A stretch of DNA of 10,534 nucleotides from the NCBI GenBank assembly GCA_023399035.1, contig JAEWQX010000029.1, forward strand, positions 1 to 10,534, in the 5' to 3' direction. Shown piece by piece: positions 1 through 6,185 of the stretch. The DNA is from Bacillota bacterium (GTDB taxonomy: Bacteria; Bacillota; Clostridia; Clostridiales; Clostridiaceae). A program made the position numbers and the translations under genes. The notes below the pieces were generated by a model. The model was given only the letters and a program-made list of their open reading frames with translations, searched no databases and had not been told where the DNA came from. Numbering within the stretch: the first letter of the stretch is position 1; each line of letters starts with the position of its first letter.

Positions 1-127
1 TACTTTATCAGGTATAACAAGACAATATAATGAAAGAATTCAATCTAGATTAATTGGTGAATTTAAGTTATGTAAGTTCTACTCAGAAGATATAAGAATT
101 AAATTAAATCTAGAGAAAAATAAATAA
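1..127 (+). CDS. 3' end of an unrecognised protein (partial)
   Basis: An open frame enters from the left edge (first complete codon at base 2) and stops with TAA at 125-127, giving 41 residues that begin TLSGITRQYNERIQ and end LNLEKNK. The tail is charged and hydrophilic, has no membrane segment, and I do not recognise the family. An intrinsic terminator starts 12 bases after the stop, which supports this being a true gene end on the + strand. The product cannot be named from this fragment; the rest of the gene lies outside the window. Confidence 0.6.
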   Translation, partial: TLSGITRQYNERIQSRLIGEFKLCKFYSEDIRIKLNLEKNK

Positions 128-137
128 CCCAATATAT

Positions 138-176
138 AAAAAAAGAAATGATGGATTAAGTATCATTTCTTTTTTT
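138..176 (+). terminator. Intrinsic terminator of the partial + strand gene
   Basis: The arms AAAAAGAAATGAT (140-152) and ATCATTTCTTTTT (162-174) pair perfectly across a 9-base loop, and the right arm runs into a T tract (169-176). It sits just after the TAA at 127. The stem is AT-rich, so strength is moderate. The A tract on the left arm means it could also act on the minus strand. Confidence 0.75.
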
Positions 177-251
177 GATTCTTCTAAAACTTATTTTGAT
201 AAGAAAATATAAATACGTAATTATATTTCAACGTTGTTTATTTTTAAAGAT

Positions 252-277
252 AAAAAAACAAGCTTTACAAGCTTGTT
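252..277 (-). terminator. Terminator of the tRNA operon
   Basis: Read on the minus strand, AACAAGCTT (complement of 269-277), a 3-base loop and AAGCTTGTT (complement of 257-265) form a 9-bp hairpin followed by seven T (complement of 252-258). It begins 6 bases beyond the CCA end of the last tRNA gene (tRNA-Asp), which is where the operon terminator is expected. Confidence 0.85.
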
Positions 278-282
278 CAATT

Positions 283-359
283 TGGCGACTCAGAAGGGGC
301 TCGAACCCTCGACCTCCGGCGTGACAGGCCGGCACTCTAACCAGCTGAGCTACTGAGCC
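283..359 (-). tRNA. tRNA-Asp (anticodon GUC), copy 1
   Basis: A 77-nt gene with an encoded CCA end (complement of 283-285) and discriminator G. The acceptor stem GGCTCAG pairs with CTGAGTC, with one G-U pair. The T loop reads GGTTCGAGCC. The anticodon GTC is the complement of 323-325. It is last in the seven-gene minus-strand cluster, directly before the terminator. It differs from the second tRNA-Asp (676-752) at one D-arm base, position 344 versus 736. Confidence 0.97.
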
Positions 360-365
360 ATCTTA

Positions 366-441
366 TGGTGGGCACAACAGGGCTCGAACCTGTGACCCCC
401 TGCTTGTAAGGCAGGTGCTCTCCCAGCTGAGCTATGCGCCC
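366..441 (-). tRNA. tRNA-Val (anticodon UAC), copy 1
   Basis: A 76-nt gene with encoded CCA (complement of 366-368) and acceptor stem GGGCGCA, which pairs with TGTGCCC. The anticodon TAC is the complement of 406-408. Only 6 bases separate it from tRNA-Asp, so the two are processed from one precursor. It is identical in sequence to the tRNA-Val at 759-834. Confidence 0.97.
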
Positions 442-493
442 ATAAGATAAAAGTAAAGTTCTGATTTCTCATAACTTAATTATTTAATTTAAA

Positions 494-568
494 TGGTGAC
501 TCCTAGGGGAATCGAACCCCTGTTACCACCGTGAAAGGGTGGTGTCTTAACCGCTTGACCAAGGAGCC
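494..568 (-). tRNA. tRNA-Glu (anticodon UUC), copy 1
   Basis: A 75-nt gene with encoded CCA (complement of 494-496) and discriminator A. The acceptor stem GGCTCCT pairs with AGGAGTC. The anticodon TTC is the complement of 533-535. A 52-base AT-rich spacer separates it from tRNA-Val. It is identical to the copy at 887-961. Confidence 0.97.
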
Positions 569-592
569 ATATGTTTGTTGCTTCATTTAAAA

Positions 593-667
593 TGGAGCTG
601 GCAATAGGAATCGAACCTACAACCTGCTGATTACAAGTCAGCTGCTCTACCGTTGAGCCATGCCAGC
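593..667 (-). tRNA. tRNA-Thr (anticodon UGU)
   Basis: A 75-nt gene with encoded CCA (complement of 593-595) and discriminator T (U). The acceptor stem GCTGGCA pairs perfectly with TGCCAGC. The anticodon TGT is the complement of 633-635. It is the only unduplicated gene of the cluster and lies between the two Glu-Val-Asp blocks. Confidence 0.97.
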
Positions 668-675
668 ATCTTAAA

Positions 676-752
676 TGGCGACTCAGAAGGGGCTCGAACC
701 CTCGACCTCCGGCGTGACAGGCCGGCACTCTAACCAACTGAGCTACTGAGCC
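676..752 (-). tRNA. tRNA-Asp (anticodon GUC), copy 2
   Basis: A 77-nt gene with encoded CCA (complement of 676-678) and the anticodon GTC as the complement of 716-718. Acceptor stem and arms match copy 1. The single difference (a at 736 for g at 344) changes C to U in the D arm, next to the GG of the D loop. Confidence 0.97.
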
Positions 753-758
753 ATCTCA

Positions 759-834
759 TGGTGGGCACAACAGGGCTCGAACCTGTGACCCCCTGCTTGT
801 AAGGCAGGTGCTCTCCCAGCTGAGCTATGCGCCC
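759..834 (-). tRNA. tRNA-Val (anticodon UAC), copy 2
   Basis: A 76-nt gene identical to the Val gene at 366-441, with the anticodon TAC as the complement of 799-801. The 6-base gap to tRNA-Asp (753-758) matches the copy-1 gap apart from one base. Confidence 0.97.
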
Positions 835-886
835 ATAAGATAGTTTGGTCTATGATTTCTCATAATTTTTAAATATTTAATTTAAA

Positions 887-961
887 TGGTGACTCCTAGG
901 GGAATCGAACCCCTGTTACCACCGTGAAAGGGTGGTGTCTTAACCGCTTGACCAAGGAGCC
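887..961 (-). tRNA. tRNA-Glu (anticodon UUC), copy 2
   Basis: A 75-nt gene identical to the Glu gene at 494-568, with the anticodon TTC as the complement of 926-928. It is the first gene transcribed in the cluster, about 58 bases downstream of the inferred transcription start. Confidence 0.97.
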
Positions 962-1025
962 ATGCTTTATGTCATTCGCTTCACACTCTTGCGTTTCTTA
1001 CTGTGTCGCGCTGACCACATAGACT

Positions 1026-1054
1026 ATAATACAGAATTTCTATTCATGTGTCAA
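1026..1054 (-). promoter_or_regulatory. Sigma-A type promoter of the tRNA operon
   Basis: On the minus strand, TTGACA (complement of 1049-1054) and TATTAT (complement of 1026-1031) are separated by exactly 17 bases. The -35 is a full consensus match and the -10 has one mismatch. Transcription should start near 1019, giving a short 5' leader before tRNA-Glu. This is the only strong promoter seen for the seven tRNA genes. Confidence 0.85.
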
Positions 1055-1124
1055 CACATTTTTTAATTTTTTTTTATTTTTTTTAATTTTATCTTATTTT
1101 TCTCATTTAGAATGACCTTTCTAA

Positions 1125-1691
1125 CTAGTCTTCATGCATATTTTTCACATCGTTTATAGCGTCCTCAAAGCTAGTAATCACCTTGTTTTTAAGGTCTATT
1201 TCCTTATTTATATTTTCAATTTCATTCATGCACATTTCCAAAAAAATATCTTTTTCTACTTTGTTGATAATTATGTTATATCCATCTCTTTTGAAGTTTT
1301 GTCCTGAAGCTTGTATTTCCAAAGGATACCTATTGTTTACATTTACTAGAATTTCTTTATCCCATATTCCCCTCTTATTTATTTTATATTTATCTCTCAA
1401 AACATTTAAATTTTTAATTTCTTCTTCAATTTCATCTTTAATTGAATCATAAATAGCATTATAAAGAACAACTGATATTCCTCTTTTTAATTTTATTTTT
1501 AAAAAATCTCTGTTATTTATTAAAAAATCATCTATTGCATTTTCACTTATACACTTAACATCTTTAAATGAAAAATATTTTAATCCATTTCCTGTTGGAT
1601 AATTAACTATTATTTCATTATAATTCATTCTTCTTACTTTAAATGTTCTCCCAAAGTCATCTAAATTTTCATTAATTACTTTTATCTCCAT
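1125..1691 (-). CDS. Conserved-looking protein of unknown function, 188 aa
   Basis: I do not recognise this protein and assign no function. It is 188 residues, starting MEIKVINENLDDFGRTF. It is rich in Lys, Glu, Asn and Ile, has no signal peptide or membrane segment, and reads as a soluble cytoplasmic protein. The N-terminal half (about 1-75) looks beta-rich. The stretches around 85-110 and 150-185 are strongly charged and probably helical. The ATG is chosen because AGAGGTGATT, a good ribosome-binding site, lies just upstream (complement of about 1695-1705), and codon use matches neighbouring genes. It is a single-gene unit: the tRNA operon lies downstream and the flavoprotein gene upstream is divergent. 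An overlapping + strand frame at 1183-1452 is judged a shadow. Confidence 0.75.
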   Translation of the reverse strand: MEIKVINENLDDFGRTFKVRRMNYNEIIVNYPTGNGLKYFSFKDVKCISENAIDDFLINNRDFLKIKLKRGISVVLYNAIYDSIKDEIEEEIKNLNVLRDKYKINKRGIWDKEILVNVNNRYPLEIQASGQNFKRDGYNIIINKVEKDIFLEMCMNEIENINKEIDLKNKVITSFEDAINDVKNMHED

Positions 1692-2009
1692 TCAAAATCA
1701 CCTCTTTATTTTAGTATTCCATTCTTTTAACCTTAATATTACTATGTTAAAATTTATTTATCTAAAATATAGGTTTCAATCACGATTATAATATGACAGT
1801 ATAGAATTAATCTTAAAATCCCTCTTTTTATAATCAATTAAGTATATATTTTTCTATTTTAGAGTAGAAACGAGGATTATTATAAGAAGATTAAGATAAT
1901 AATTATCTATAGTGATTAATATAAGATGAATTTTTACCACATTATTATAGAAAGAAAATAATTCATAATTATATATTCTTATTTAAATAAAACGAGGAGT
2001 GATCAGCAA
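1692..2009. other. Divergent intergenic region with no assignable element
   Basis: These 318 very AT-rich bases separate the 188-aa gene (minus) from the flavoprotein gene (+), so promoters for both should lie here. I see TATAAT-like hexamers (for example 1787-1792 and 1829-1834 on +) and a weak minus-strand TTGAAA/TAAATT pair, but none has a convincing partner at 16-18 bases. No RNA structure or small gene is evident. Confidence 0.5.
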
Positions 2010-3257
2010 ATGATTTATCACGATTTAATAGTTGTTGGTGGTGGTGCTTCAGGATTAACTGCTGCTATTATAGCTAAAGATTTTGGTATAGATGTAGCAA
2101 TTGTTGAAGGTACCGACAGAATCGGAAAAAAAATTCTTGCTACTGGTAATGGACGCTGTAATATATCAAATAATAGGATTTCTTATCCGTATATTACTTA
2201 TCATAGTGAAAACGAAGGTTTCTTTACAGAGGCTTTAAATAATCTTACTGTTGAAGATACTAAAAATTTATTTTTATCTTTAGGTCTGCCTTTAATAGAA
2301 TTAGAAAATGGGAAAATGTATCCTAAATCTCTTCAATCTTCATCTGTTGTTGATATATTCAGAATGGCACTTGAAGACAGACAGATTCCACTGTATACAA
2401 ACTGCAAAATTAACTCTATAAGTAAGAAAAAGAACTTTAATCTATTTACTAATAATGAAGAATACGATGGTTTTTCGTGTAAAAAACTTGTCTTAAGCTG
2501 TGGAGGCAAATCTGCTGTTAAAACTGGCTCTGACGGCACAGGATATAAATTAGCTAAATCTTTAGGACACAGTATTACAGATACTGTTCCTGGAATAGTT
2601 CAGCTTAAATTAGACTATCCTTATTTAAAAGCTATATCTGGCGTAAAATTTGATGGACGTGTTTCTATATTAGTAGACGATGAAATAATAAGAACTGAAT
2701 CTGGAGAAGTTTTATTTACCGATTATGGTATTTCAGGTCCTCCAATACTACAGCTTTCTTATTATGCAGCTAAAGCATTAAATAACAAGTCAAAGGTTAC
2801 AATAAGAGTGGATATGCTTCCTGATGAAAGCAAAGATGATGTAGAAAACTTCTTTACTACTCATTTTTCAATGTTCAGCTACAGAGAAATATCTTCTGCA
2901 CTTATAGGAACAATACATAAAAAGCTTATACCAACTTTATTGAAGGACTCTGGTATTAAAGATATTCATTTACCTTGCAGCAATATAGACTGGAAATATA
3001 TAAATACTCTTATTTCAAAGTTTAAGAAATGGGATTTCAACTGCATCGATACAAATGGCTTTGGTAATGCTCAGGTGACAGTTGGAGGAGTGAATACAAA
3101 AGAAGTCAATAATCTAACTTTAGAATCTAAATTAGTTGATAATTTATATTTCTGCGGTGAAATACTTGATGTTCATGGTGACTGTGGAGGTTTTAATCTT
3201 CAATGGGCATGGAGCTCTGGATACCTTGCTGGTAAATCAGCTTCTGAAGGTCAATAA
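2010..3257 (+). CDS. BaiN/RdsA (HI0933-like) family NAD(P)/FAD-dependent oxidoreductase
   Basis: This is a predicted cytoplasmic flavoprotein of 415 residues, the usual length for the HI0933-like family. The N-terminus has the dinucleotide-binding loop VGGGASG (9-15) with an acidic residue (E33) at the end of the second strand, typical of FAD binding. The family motif ATGNGRCNIS follows at 44-53. The C-terminus carries the second FAD-contact motif GEILDVHGDCGGFNLQ at about 383-398. Family members are widespread and mostly uncharacterised; BaiN of bile-acid-converting clostridia gives the name, but that does not show bile-acid activity here. The ATG at 2010 has a good ribosome-binding site, CGAGGAGTG, ten bases upstream. 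It is a single-gene unit ending in a terminator at 3324-3366. Substrate unknown. Confidence 0.93.
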   Translation: MIYHDLIVVGGGASGLTAAIIAKDFGIDVAIVEGTDRIGKKILATGNGRCNISNNRISYPYITYHSENEGFFTEALNNLTVEDTKNLFLSLGLPLIELENGKMYPKSLQSSSVVDIFRMALEDRQIPLYTNCKINSISKKKNFNLFTNNEEYDGFSCKKLVLSCGGKSAVKTGSDGTGYKLAKSLGHSITDTVPGIVQLKLDYPYLKAISGVKFDGRVSILVDDEIIRTESGEVLFTDYGISGPPILQLSYYAAKALNNKSKVTIRVDMLPDESKDDVENFFTTHFSMFSYREISSALIGTIHKKLIPTLLKDSGIKDIHLPCSNIDWKYINTLISKFKKWDFNCIDTNGFGNAQVTVGGVNTKEVNNLTLESKLVDNLYFCGEILDVHGDCGGFNLQWAWSSGYLAGKSASEGQ

Positions 3258-3323
3258 AATAGTGTAAATTTAAAATACTCATATATAGCTAATATTTTAT
3301 TACTCATATAATGTTATCTAAAT

Positions 3324-3366
3324 AAAAAATCTCTAGAAGTAAATTTATCTCTAGAGGTTTTCTTAT
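3324..3366. terminator. Two-way terminator between converging genes
   Basis: AAAATCTCTAGA (3326-3337) pairs with TCTAGAGGTTTT (3350-3361) over 12 bp with one G-U pair and a 12-base loop. The + strand continues into T-rich sequence. On the minus strand the stem is followed by the T tract complementary to 3324-3329. It lies 68 bases after the flavoprotein stop and 20 bases beyond the thioesterase stop, so it can serve both genes. Confidence 0.8.
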
Positions 3367-3385
3367 ATCTTATATTCTACATATT

Positions 3386-4144
3386 TTATAAACTGCTACT
3401 GTCCTTTTCCCATTCAGCTTCTAATAATGTCAATTCTGTTCCATCACTCTTTCTTATTGTGTGATAAGATTTTATGGTATTTTCATCGATTTCTTTAATA
3501 GCAGCAGAGGATGATATTGTTTCACCATATTTACTTTCCTTTTCAAAAGTAACCTTGATTCTCTTTATTGTATAATCCTTAATAACTTCTATTGGAACTG
3601 CTTCAATTGCCCATTCAATATATTTAACATTATTAACATGGTTATTTGAGTCTATATCGCTATATCTTATATTAAAGTTTACGGAATAATCCTCATGTTC
3701 AACTCTTTCTAATTTTTCCATGCTTACATCATAATCGATATCTCCATCTACTCCATAAAAATCATATTGTTCTTTTTGAATTCTTGTAGGTCTTCTCTTT
3801 TGAATATTAATTAGAAAAAATAATGCTAAAGCCTCACCTATTACATTATTTTCACTGTCTTTAATAATGTATCTTCTTAACCCATAAAACTTTTTAAACC
3901 CAACAGGCTTTGTAGTTATGCTTATAGTTTCACCGAACATAGGATATCTACTCATCTTTATATCATATTTATAAAAAACCCATGCACAGTTATTTTGAAT
4001 ACAATATTCTATCCCTCCACCAACTGCTTCAGACTGTTGTGTTCCAACATCACATATAAAATCAATAATTGATGATAACTTACATCTCAATTTTGAATCT
4101 ACCTCATAATAATGTATCTCATAATTTTTAGTGAATTCTTTCAT
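3386..4144 (-). CDS. Acyl-ACP thioesterase (FatA/FatB-type double hotdog)
   Basis: It hydrolyses acyl-ACP to free fatty acid and ACP in the cytoplasm, ending or diverting fatty-acid synthesis. From the chosen ATG the protein has 252 residues, the bacterial length for this family. It shows two hotdog domains, the first with WVFYKYDIKM and FGETI, the second starting near NFNIRYSDID. The catalytic pattern of plant FatB enzymes (Asp-x-Asn-x-His, then Glu 34 residues later) is intact as D165, N167, H169 and E203 within DIDSNNHVNN. I prefer ATG at 4142-4144 because homologues begin about here. An in-frame TTG at 4160-4162 would add six residues but has no ribosome-binding site. The ATG itself also has only a poor site, while a strong GGGAGGAG lies 55 bases further upstream. 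Chain-length preference cannot be read by eye. Confidence 0.9.
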   Translation of the reverse strand: MKEFTKNYEIHYYEVDSKLRCKLSSIIDFICDVGTQQSEAVGGGIEYCIQNNCAWVFYKYDIKMSRYPMFGETISITTKPVGFKKFYGLRRYIIKDSENNVIGEALALFFLINIQKRRPTRIQKEQYDFYGVDGDIDYDVSMEKLERVEHEDYSVNFNIRYSDIDSNNHVNNVKYIEWAIEAVPIEVIKDYTIKRIKVTFEKESKYGETISSSAAIKEIDENTIKSYHTIRKSDGTELTLLEAEWEKDSSSL

Positions 4145-4199
4145 AATAAAAATATCTTGCAAAATTTATCTTAAATTATATATATGAAACTTTGCAATT

Positions 4200-4275
4200 C
4201 TCCTCCCTTCTATATCTATATATTTTTACCTTAATTATATATTATCATACATTTTTAGTTAAATATAACTGTCAA
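4200..4275 (-). promoter_or_regulatory. Candidate promoter/leader of the thioesterase gene
   Basis: On the minus strand a perfect -35 hexamer TTGACA (complement of 4270-4275) is followed by TATGAT after 20 bases, a long spacer, so the promoter is tentative. Further down is GGGAGGAG (complement of 4200-4207), which looks like a strong ribosome-binding site but serves no long frame. Four bases after it a TTG opens an eight-codon frame ending in TAA, a possible leader peptide. Confidence 0.35.
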
Positions 4276-4510
4276 GCGAAATATTCTTACATTATTTACA
4301 TACTATAATCCTTTTATATTATAAGTAATCAATAATTTCCAAATTTCATAAAGCAAGTATCCTGATAATTCACAATTTATAATTCTTTCAAACAACATTA
4401 AAGATCAACAAAAGCAGTGACTTACAAGTAATTTTTATATTTTGAAATATCCTTTAATTAATGTTAATTGGCAGCTTTATACTATCAGTAACACATTTTG
4501 ATTTTTAGTT
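4208..4510. other. AT-rich intergenic region, no gene seen
   Basis: Apart from the tentative thioesterase promoter and, at the right end, the terminator of the transporter gene, this stretch shows no open frame with a ribosome-binding site, no RNA gene and no clear repeat. A single TAATTCACA near 4366 resembles a DnaA box with one mismatch, which is expected by chance in such AT-rich DNA. Confidence 0.5.
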
Positions 4511-4554
4511 AAAATTAAAGACTACTATGTTTATTAAATAGTAGTCTTTAATTT
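4511..4554 (-). terminator. Terminator of the BASS transporter gene
   Basis: The arms at 4512-4528 and 4538-4554 are perfectly complementary over 17 bp (core AAAGACTACTAT / ATAGTAGTCTTT) around a 9-base loop. On the minus strand the stem ends in a short T-rich tail. It begins 18 bases after the transporter stop codon. It could also act on the + strand, but there is no + strand gene here. Confidence 0.8.
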
Positions 4555-4572
4555 AAATACTAATATAAAAAA

Positions 4573-5562
4573 TTATTCCCCAACTGCTTCTGCAATATCT
4601 TTAATTTCTTTACTCTGTCTTTTTTCATCAAGTTTAGCATAGGCTCCTGCAAGAATTGTTCCCGAAATTGAATGCCATACACATGATACCGCACATGCAA
4701 TAGCTGCTTGTGGTGTAGCAGCAAAGTGTGCTGTTGCTAAATTTGTAGCAAGACCTGCATTCTGCATGCCTACTTCAATTGATATTGTACGCTTCTTTGC
4801 TGTAGACATTCTTGTAAGCTTGCCCACTCCATATCCTAATAAATATCCTAATCCATTGTGTAATAATACTGCTACAAAAATTAATATTCCTGATTTAAAG
4901 AAATTCTGACCTTGTAATGAAATAACTCCTCCAACTATAAATGCAAGCCCTGTAACCGAAACTCCTGGCATAACTTCCTGAACATCCTTAAATGTTTTCT
5001 TTTCTCCAAAGAAATAGTTTAAAATAAATCCTATTAAAATTGGAATAATAACTGATTGGATTATTGACTTAAACATTCCAATTGCATTGACTTCAATTTG
5101 CGCACCAGCTAAAAATAGAACAAGTATTGGAGTAAGTATCGGTGATAAAAGAGTCGATGCTGTTGTCATACCAACAGAAAAAGGAACATCACCATTACAT
5201 AAGAATGACATTATATTAGATGAAACCCCGCCTGGACAACATCCAACCAATATCAATCCAATCTTAATCTCATTTGGTAATCCTAATATAGTACCGACTG
5301 TATATGCAAGCAACGGCATAACTGTATATTGTGCTAAAGCACCTATAAATATATCTAATGGTCTTTGTGCTAATATCTTAAAATCCTGAGTAGTAAGTGT
5401 TAATCCCATTCCAAACATTATTATTCCAAGGATTATTGTTTGATTAGTTCCTCTGACCCATGTAAATAACCCTGGAACAAAAAATGTTATTACTGCCACT
5501 ACAATAACAAATACTGATGTGTTTTTAGATAATAATTTACTGATTTTTTTTAGTACATTCAT
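4573..5562 (-). CDS. Bile acid:sodium symporter (BASS) family transporter under an isoleucine T-box
   Basis: This is an integral membrane secondary transporter of about 329 residues with roughly ten hydrophobic segments, the usual BASS size. Family signatures are visible: MFGMGLTL (49-56), GCCPGGVSSN in the first crossover region (107-116) and EVGMQNAGLA in the second (263-272). Despite the family name, bacterial members move many organic anions, including 2-oxo acids and pantothenate precursors. The gene sits behind a complete T-box leader with an apparent AUC specifier, so import of isoleucine or a precursor such as a branched-chain 2-oxo acid is a reasonable inference; substrate and cation dependence are unproven. 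I choose the ATG at 5560-5562 because GGGGGC lies at proper spacing. An in-frame ATG at 5575-5577 would overlap that site and add five residues. It is a single-gene unit with its own terminator. Confidence 0.92.
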   Translation of the reverse strand: MNVLKKISKLLSKNTSVFVIVVAVITFFVPGLFTWVRGTNQTIILGIIMFGMGLTLTTQDFKILAQRPLDIFIGALAQYTVMPLLAYTVGTILGLPNEIKIGLILVGCCPGGVSSNIMSFLCNGDVPFSVGMTTASTLLSPILTPILVLFLAGAQIEVNAIGMFKSIIQSVIIPILIGFILNYFFGEKKTFKDVQEVMPGVSVTGLAFIVGGVISLQGQNFFKSGILIFVAVLLHNGLGYLLGYGVGKLTRMSTAKKRTISIEVGMQNAGLATNLATAHFAATPQAAIACAVSCVWHSISGTILAGAYAKLDEKRQSKEIKDIAEAVGE

Positions 5563-5600
5563 AATAATAGCCCCCATATCTAATATGAATTTATATTAAA

Positions 5601-5637
5601 ACATTATTATAGATTTACAGCTTAGTTATAATAATGT
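5601..5637. repeat. Perfect 11-bp inverted repeat between T-box terminator and transporter start
   Basis: ACATTATTATA (5601-5611) and TATAATAATGT (5627-5637) are perfect inverted copies with a 15-base spacer. The site lies inside the 5' untranslated RNA of the transporter, after the T-box terminator and about 40 bases before the ATG. It could be an RNA hairpin or an operator. It lacks the T tract of a terminator on the minus strand. Confidence 0.6.
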
Positions 5638-5645
5638 CTCTGCAC

Positions 5646-5925
5646 AAAAAAATACTCCATCCCTATAGAAAGGGACGGAGTATATCCGCGATACCACCCT
5701 ACTTCCATAAAGTGATATTAAAATCTTAAAATATCAGTTTACAGCTCTCATGTCACATACTTAATAATATGCGTTTCCTTTAACGGTGAAATACCGTTGA
5801 AGCTTACTCTAGTTTCTGCTTCACTCCTCCAAGATGATTTTCAGTAAAATGTGTACATTAGTTTTCATCAGCCACTAACTTTCTTAAGAACATCAATTAA
5901 ACCTACTTCTTCTTTTCATCGAATT
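5646..5925 (-). promoter_or_regulatory. T-box riboswitch, probable isoleucine (AUC) specifier
   Basis: The minus-strand leader has all T-box parts. Stem I begins near 5920 with GATGAAAAGAAGAAGTA. Its distal stem-loop pairs TTAGT with ACTAA. The specifier loop reads GAAA-ATC-A at 5842-5835, aligning with GAAA-GGC-A of the Bacillus glyQS leader, so the codon is AUC (complement of 5836-5838). A stem II hairpin AACGGT/ACCGTT and a stem III GATATT/AATATC follow. The T-box AGGGTGGTATCGCG (complement of 5687-5700) differs from AGGGTGGNACCGCG at one base. Its UGGU pairs with the ACCA end of a tRNA with discriminator A, as tRNA-Ile has. The terminator stem is 5652-5683 with a T tract to 5646. Uncharged tRNA-Ile should favour antitermination and expression of the transporter. 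Confidence 0.93.
5652..5683 (-). terminator. T-box-controlled terminator
   Basis: On the minus strand ATACTCCGTCCC pairs with GGGATGGAGTAT (12 bp, one G-U pair) around an 8-base loop, followed by seven T. The left arm also supplies the CCC and CCG segments that pair with the T-box in the alternative antiterminator, so the two folds exclude each other. Confidence 0.92.
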
Positions 5926-5944
5926 TATTATTAATATAATATCA

Positions 5945-5973
5945 ATATTAGCACTTTACTGATATTATGTCAA
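5945..5973 (-). promoter_or_regulatory. Promoter of the T-box/transporter unit
   Basis: TTGACA (complement of 5968-5973) and TAATAT (complement of 5945-5950) lie 17 bases apart on the minus strand. Transcription would begin near 5938, just before stem I of the T-box, which fits a dedicated riboswitch transcript. Confidence 0.75.
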
Positions 5974-6145
5974 TAAATAGTTATTTAAAATATCATTTTA
6001 CTATGGAATATACTGTAAAACTAAAACTTAATCATTAATCATACTTATTTATTTTATGAATTATAAACTTGAACAATACAAGAAATTTTAATTAGTTCTT
6101 TCTCATATTGCTGTTCTTAATTATTATCAAGTATTAATTTTTCAT

Positions 6146-6182
6146 AAAAAATAGGATTTTCAAAATCGAAAATCCTATTTTT
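6146..6182 (-). terminator. Terminator of the DUF1858 gene
   Basis: The arms at 6147-6161 and 6168-6182 are complementary over 15 bp (core TAGGATTTTC / GAAAATCCTA) with a 6-base loop. The minus strand then runs through a T tract complementary to 6146-6151. The hairpin begins only three bases beyond the stop codon. Confidence 0.85.
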
Positions 6183-6185
6183 ATA

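Larger units (their letters stand above)
283..962 (-). repeat. Direct duplication of a Glu-Val-Asp tRNA block
   Basis: The segments 283-569 and 676-962 (287 bases each) are direct repeats at an exact offset of 393 bases. The Val and Glu genes are identical, the Asp genes differ by one base, the 6-base Asp/Val gaps differ by one base, and both Val/Glu spacers are 52 bases long but diverged in sequence. Similarity stops at the outer ends of the Asp and Glu genes. The tRNA-Thr gene and its spacers (570-675) separate the copies. Confidence 0.9.

Noticed and set aside
489..737. Minus-strand open frame of 82 codons
   Set aside because: It runs straight through three tRNA genes (Glu, Thr, Asp) and has no protein-like character; the tRNAs explain the sequence.
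1183..1452. Plus-strand open frame with a hydrophobic, membrane-like translation
   Set aside because: It is antisense to the 188-aa gene and lacks a ribosome-binding site. Hydrophobicity arises from the reverse complement of Lys/Asn/Glu-rich codons.
1787..1834. TATAAT hexamers as the promoter of the flavoprotein gene
   Set aside because: No acceptable -35 hexamer lies 16-18 bases upstream of either, and TATAAT is common by chance in such AT-rich DNA.
2333..2539. Antisense frames inside real genes (2333-2539, 5087-5389, 8240-8536, 8555-8767)
   Set aside because: All lie opposite well-supported genes, have no good start sites and give unrecognisable sequence.
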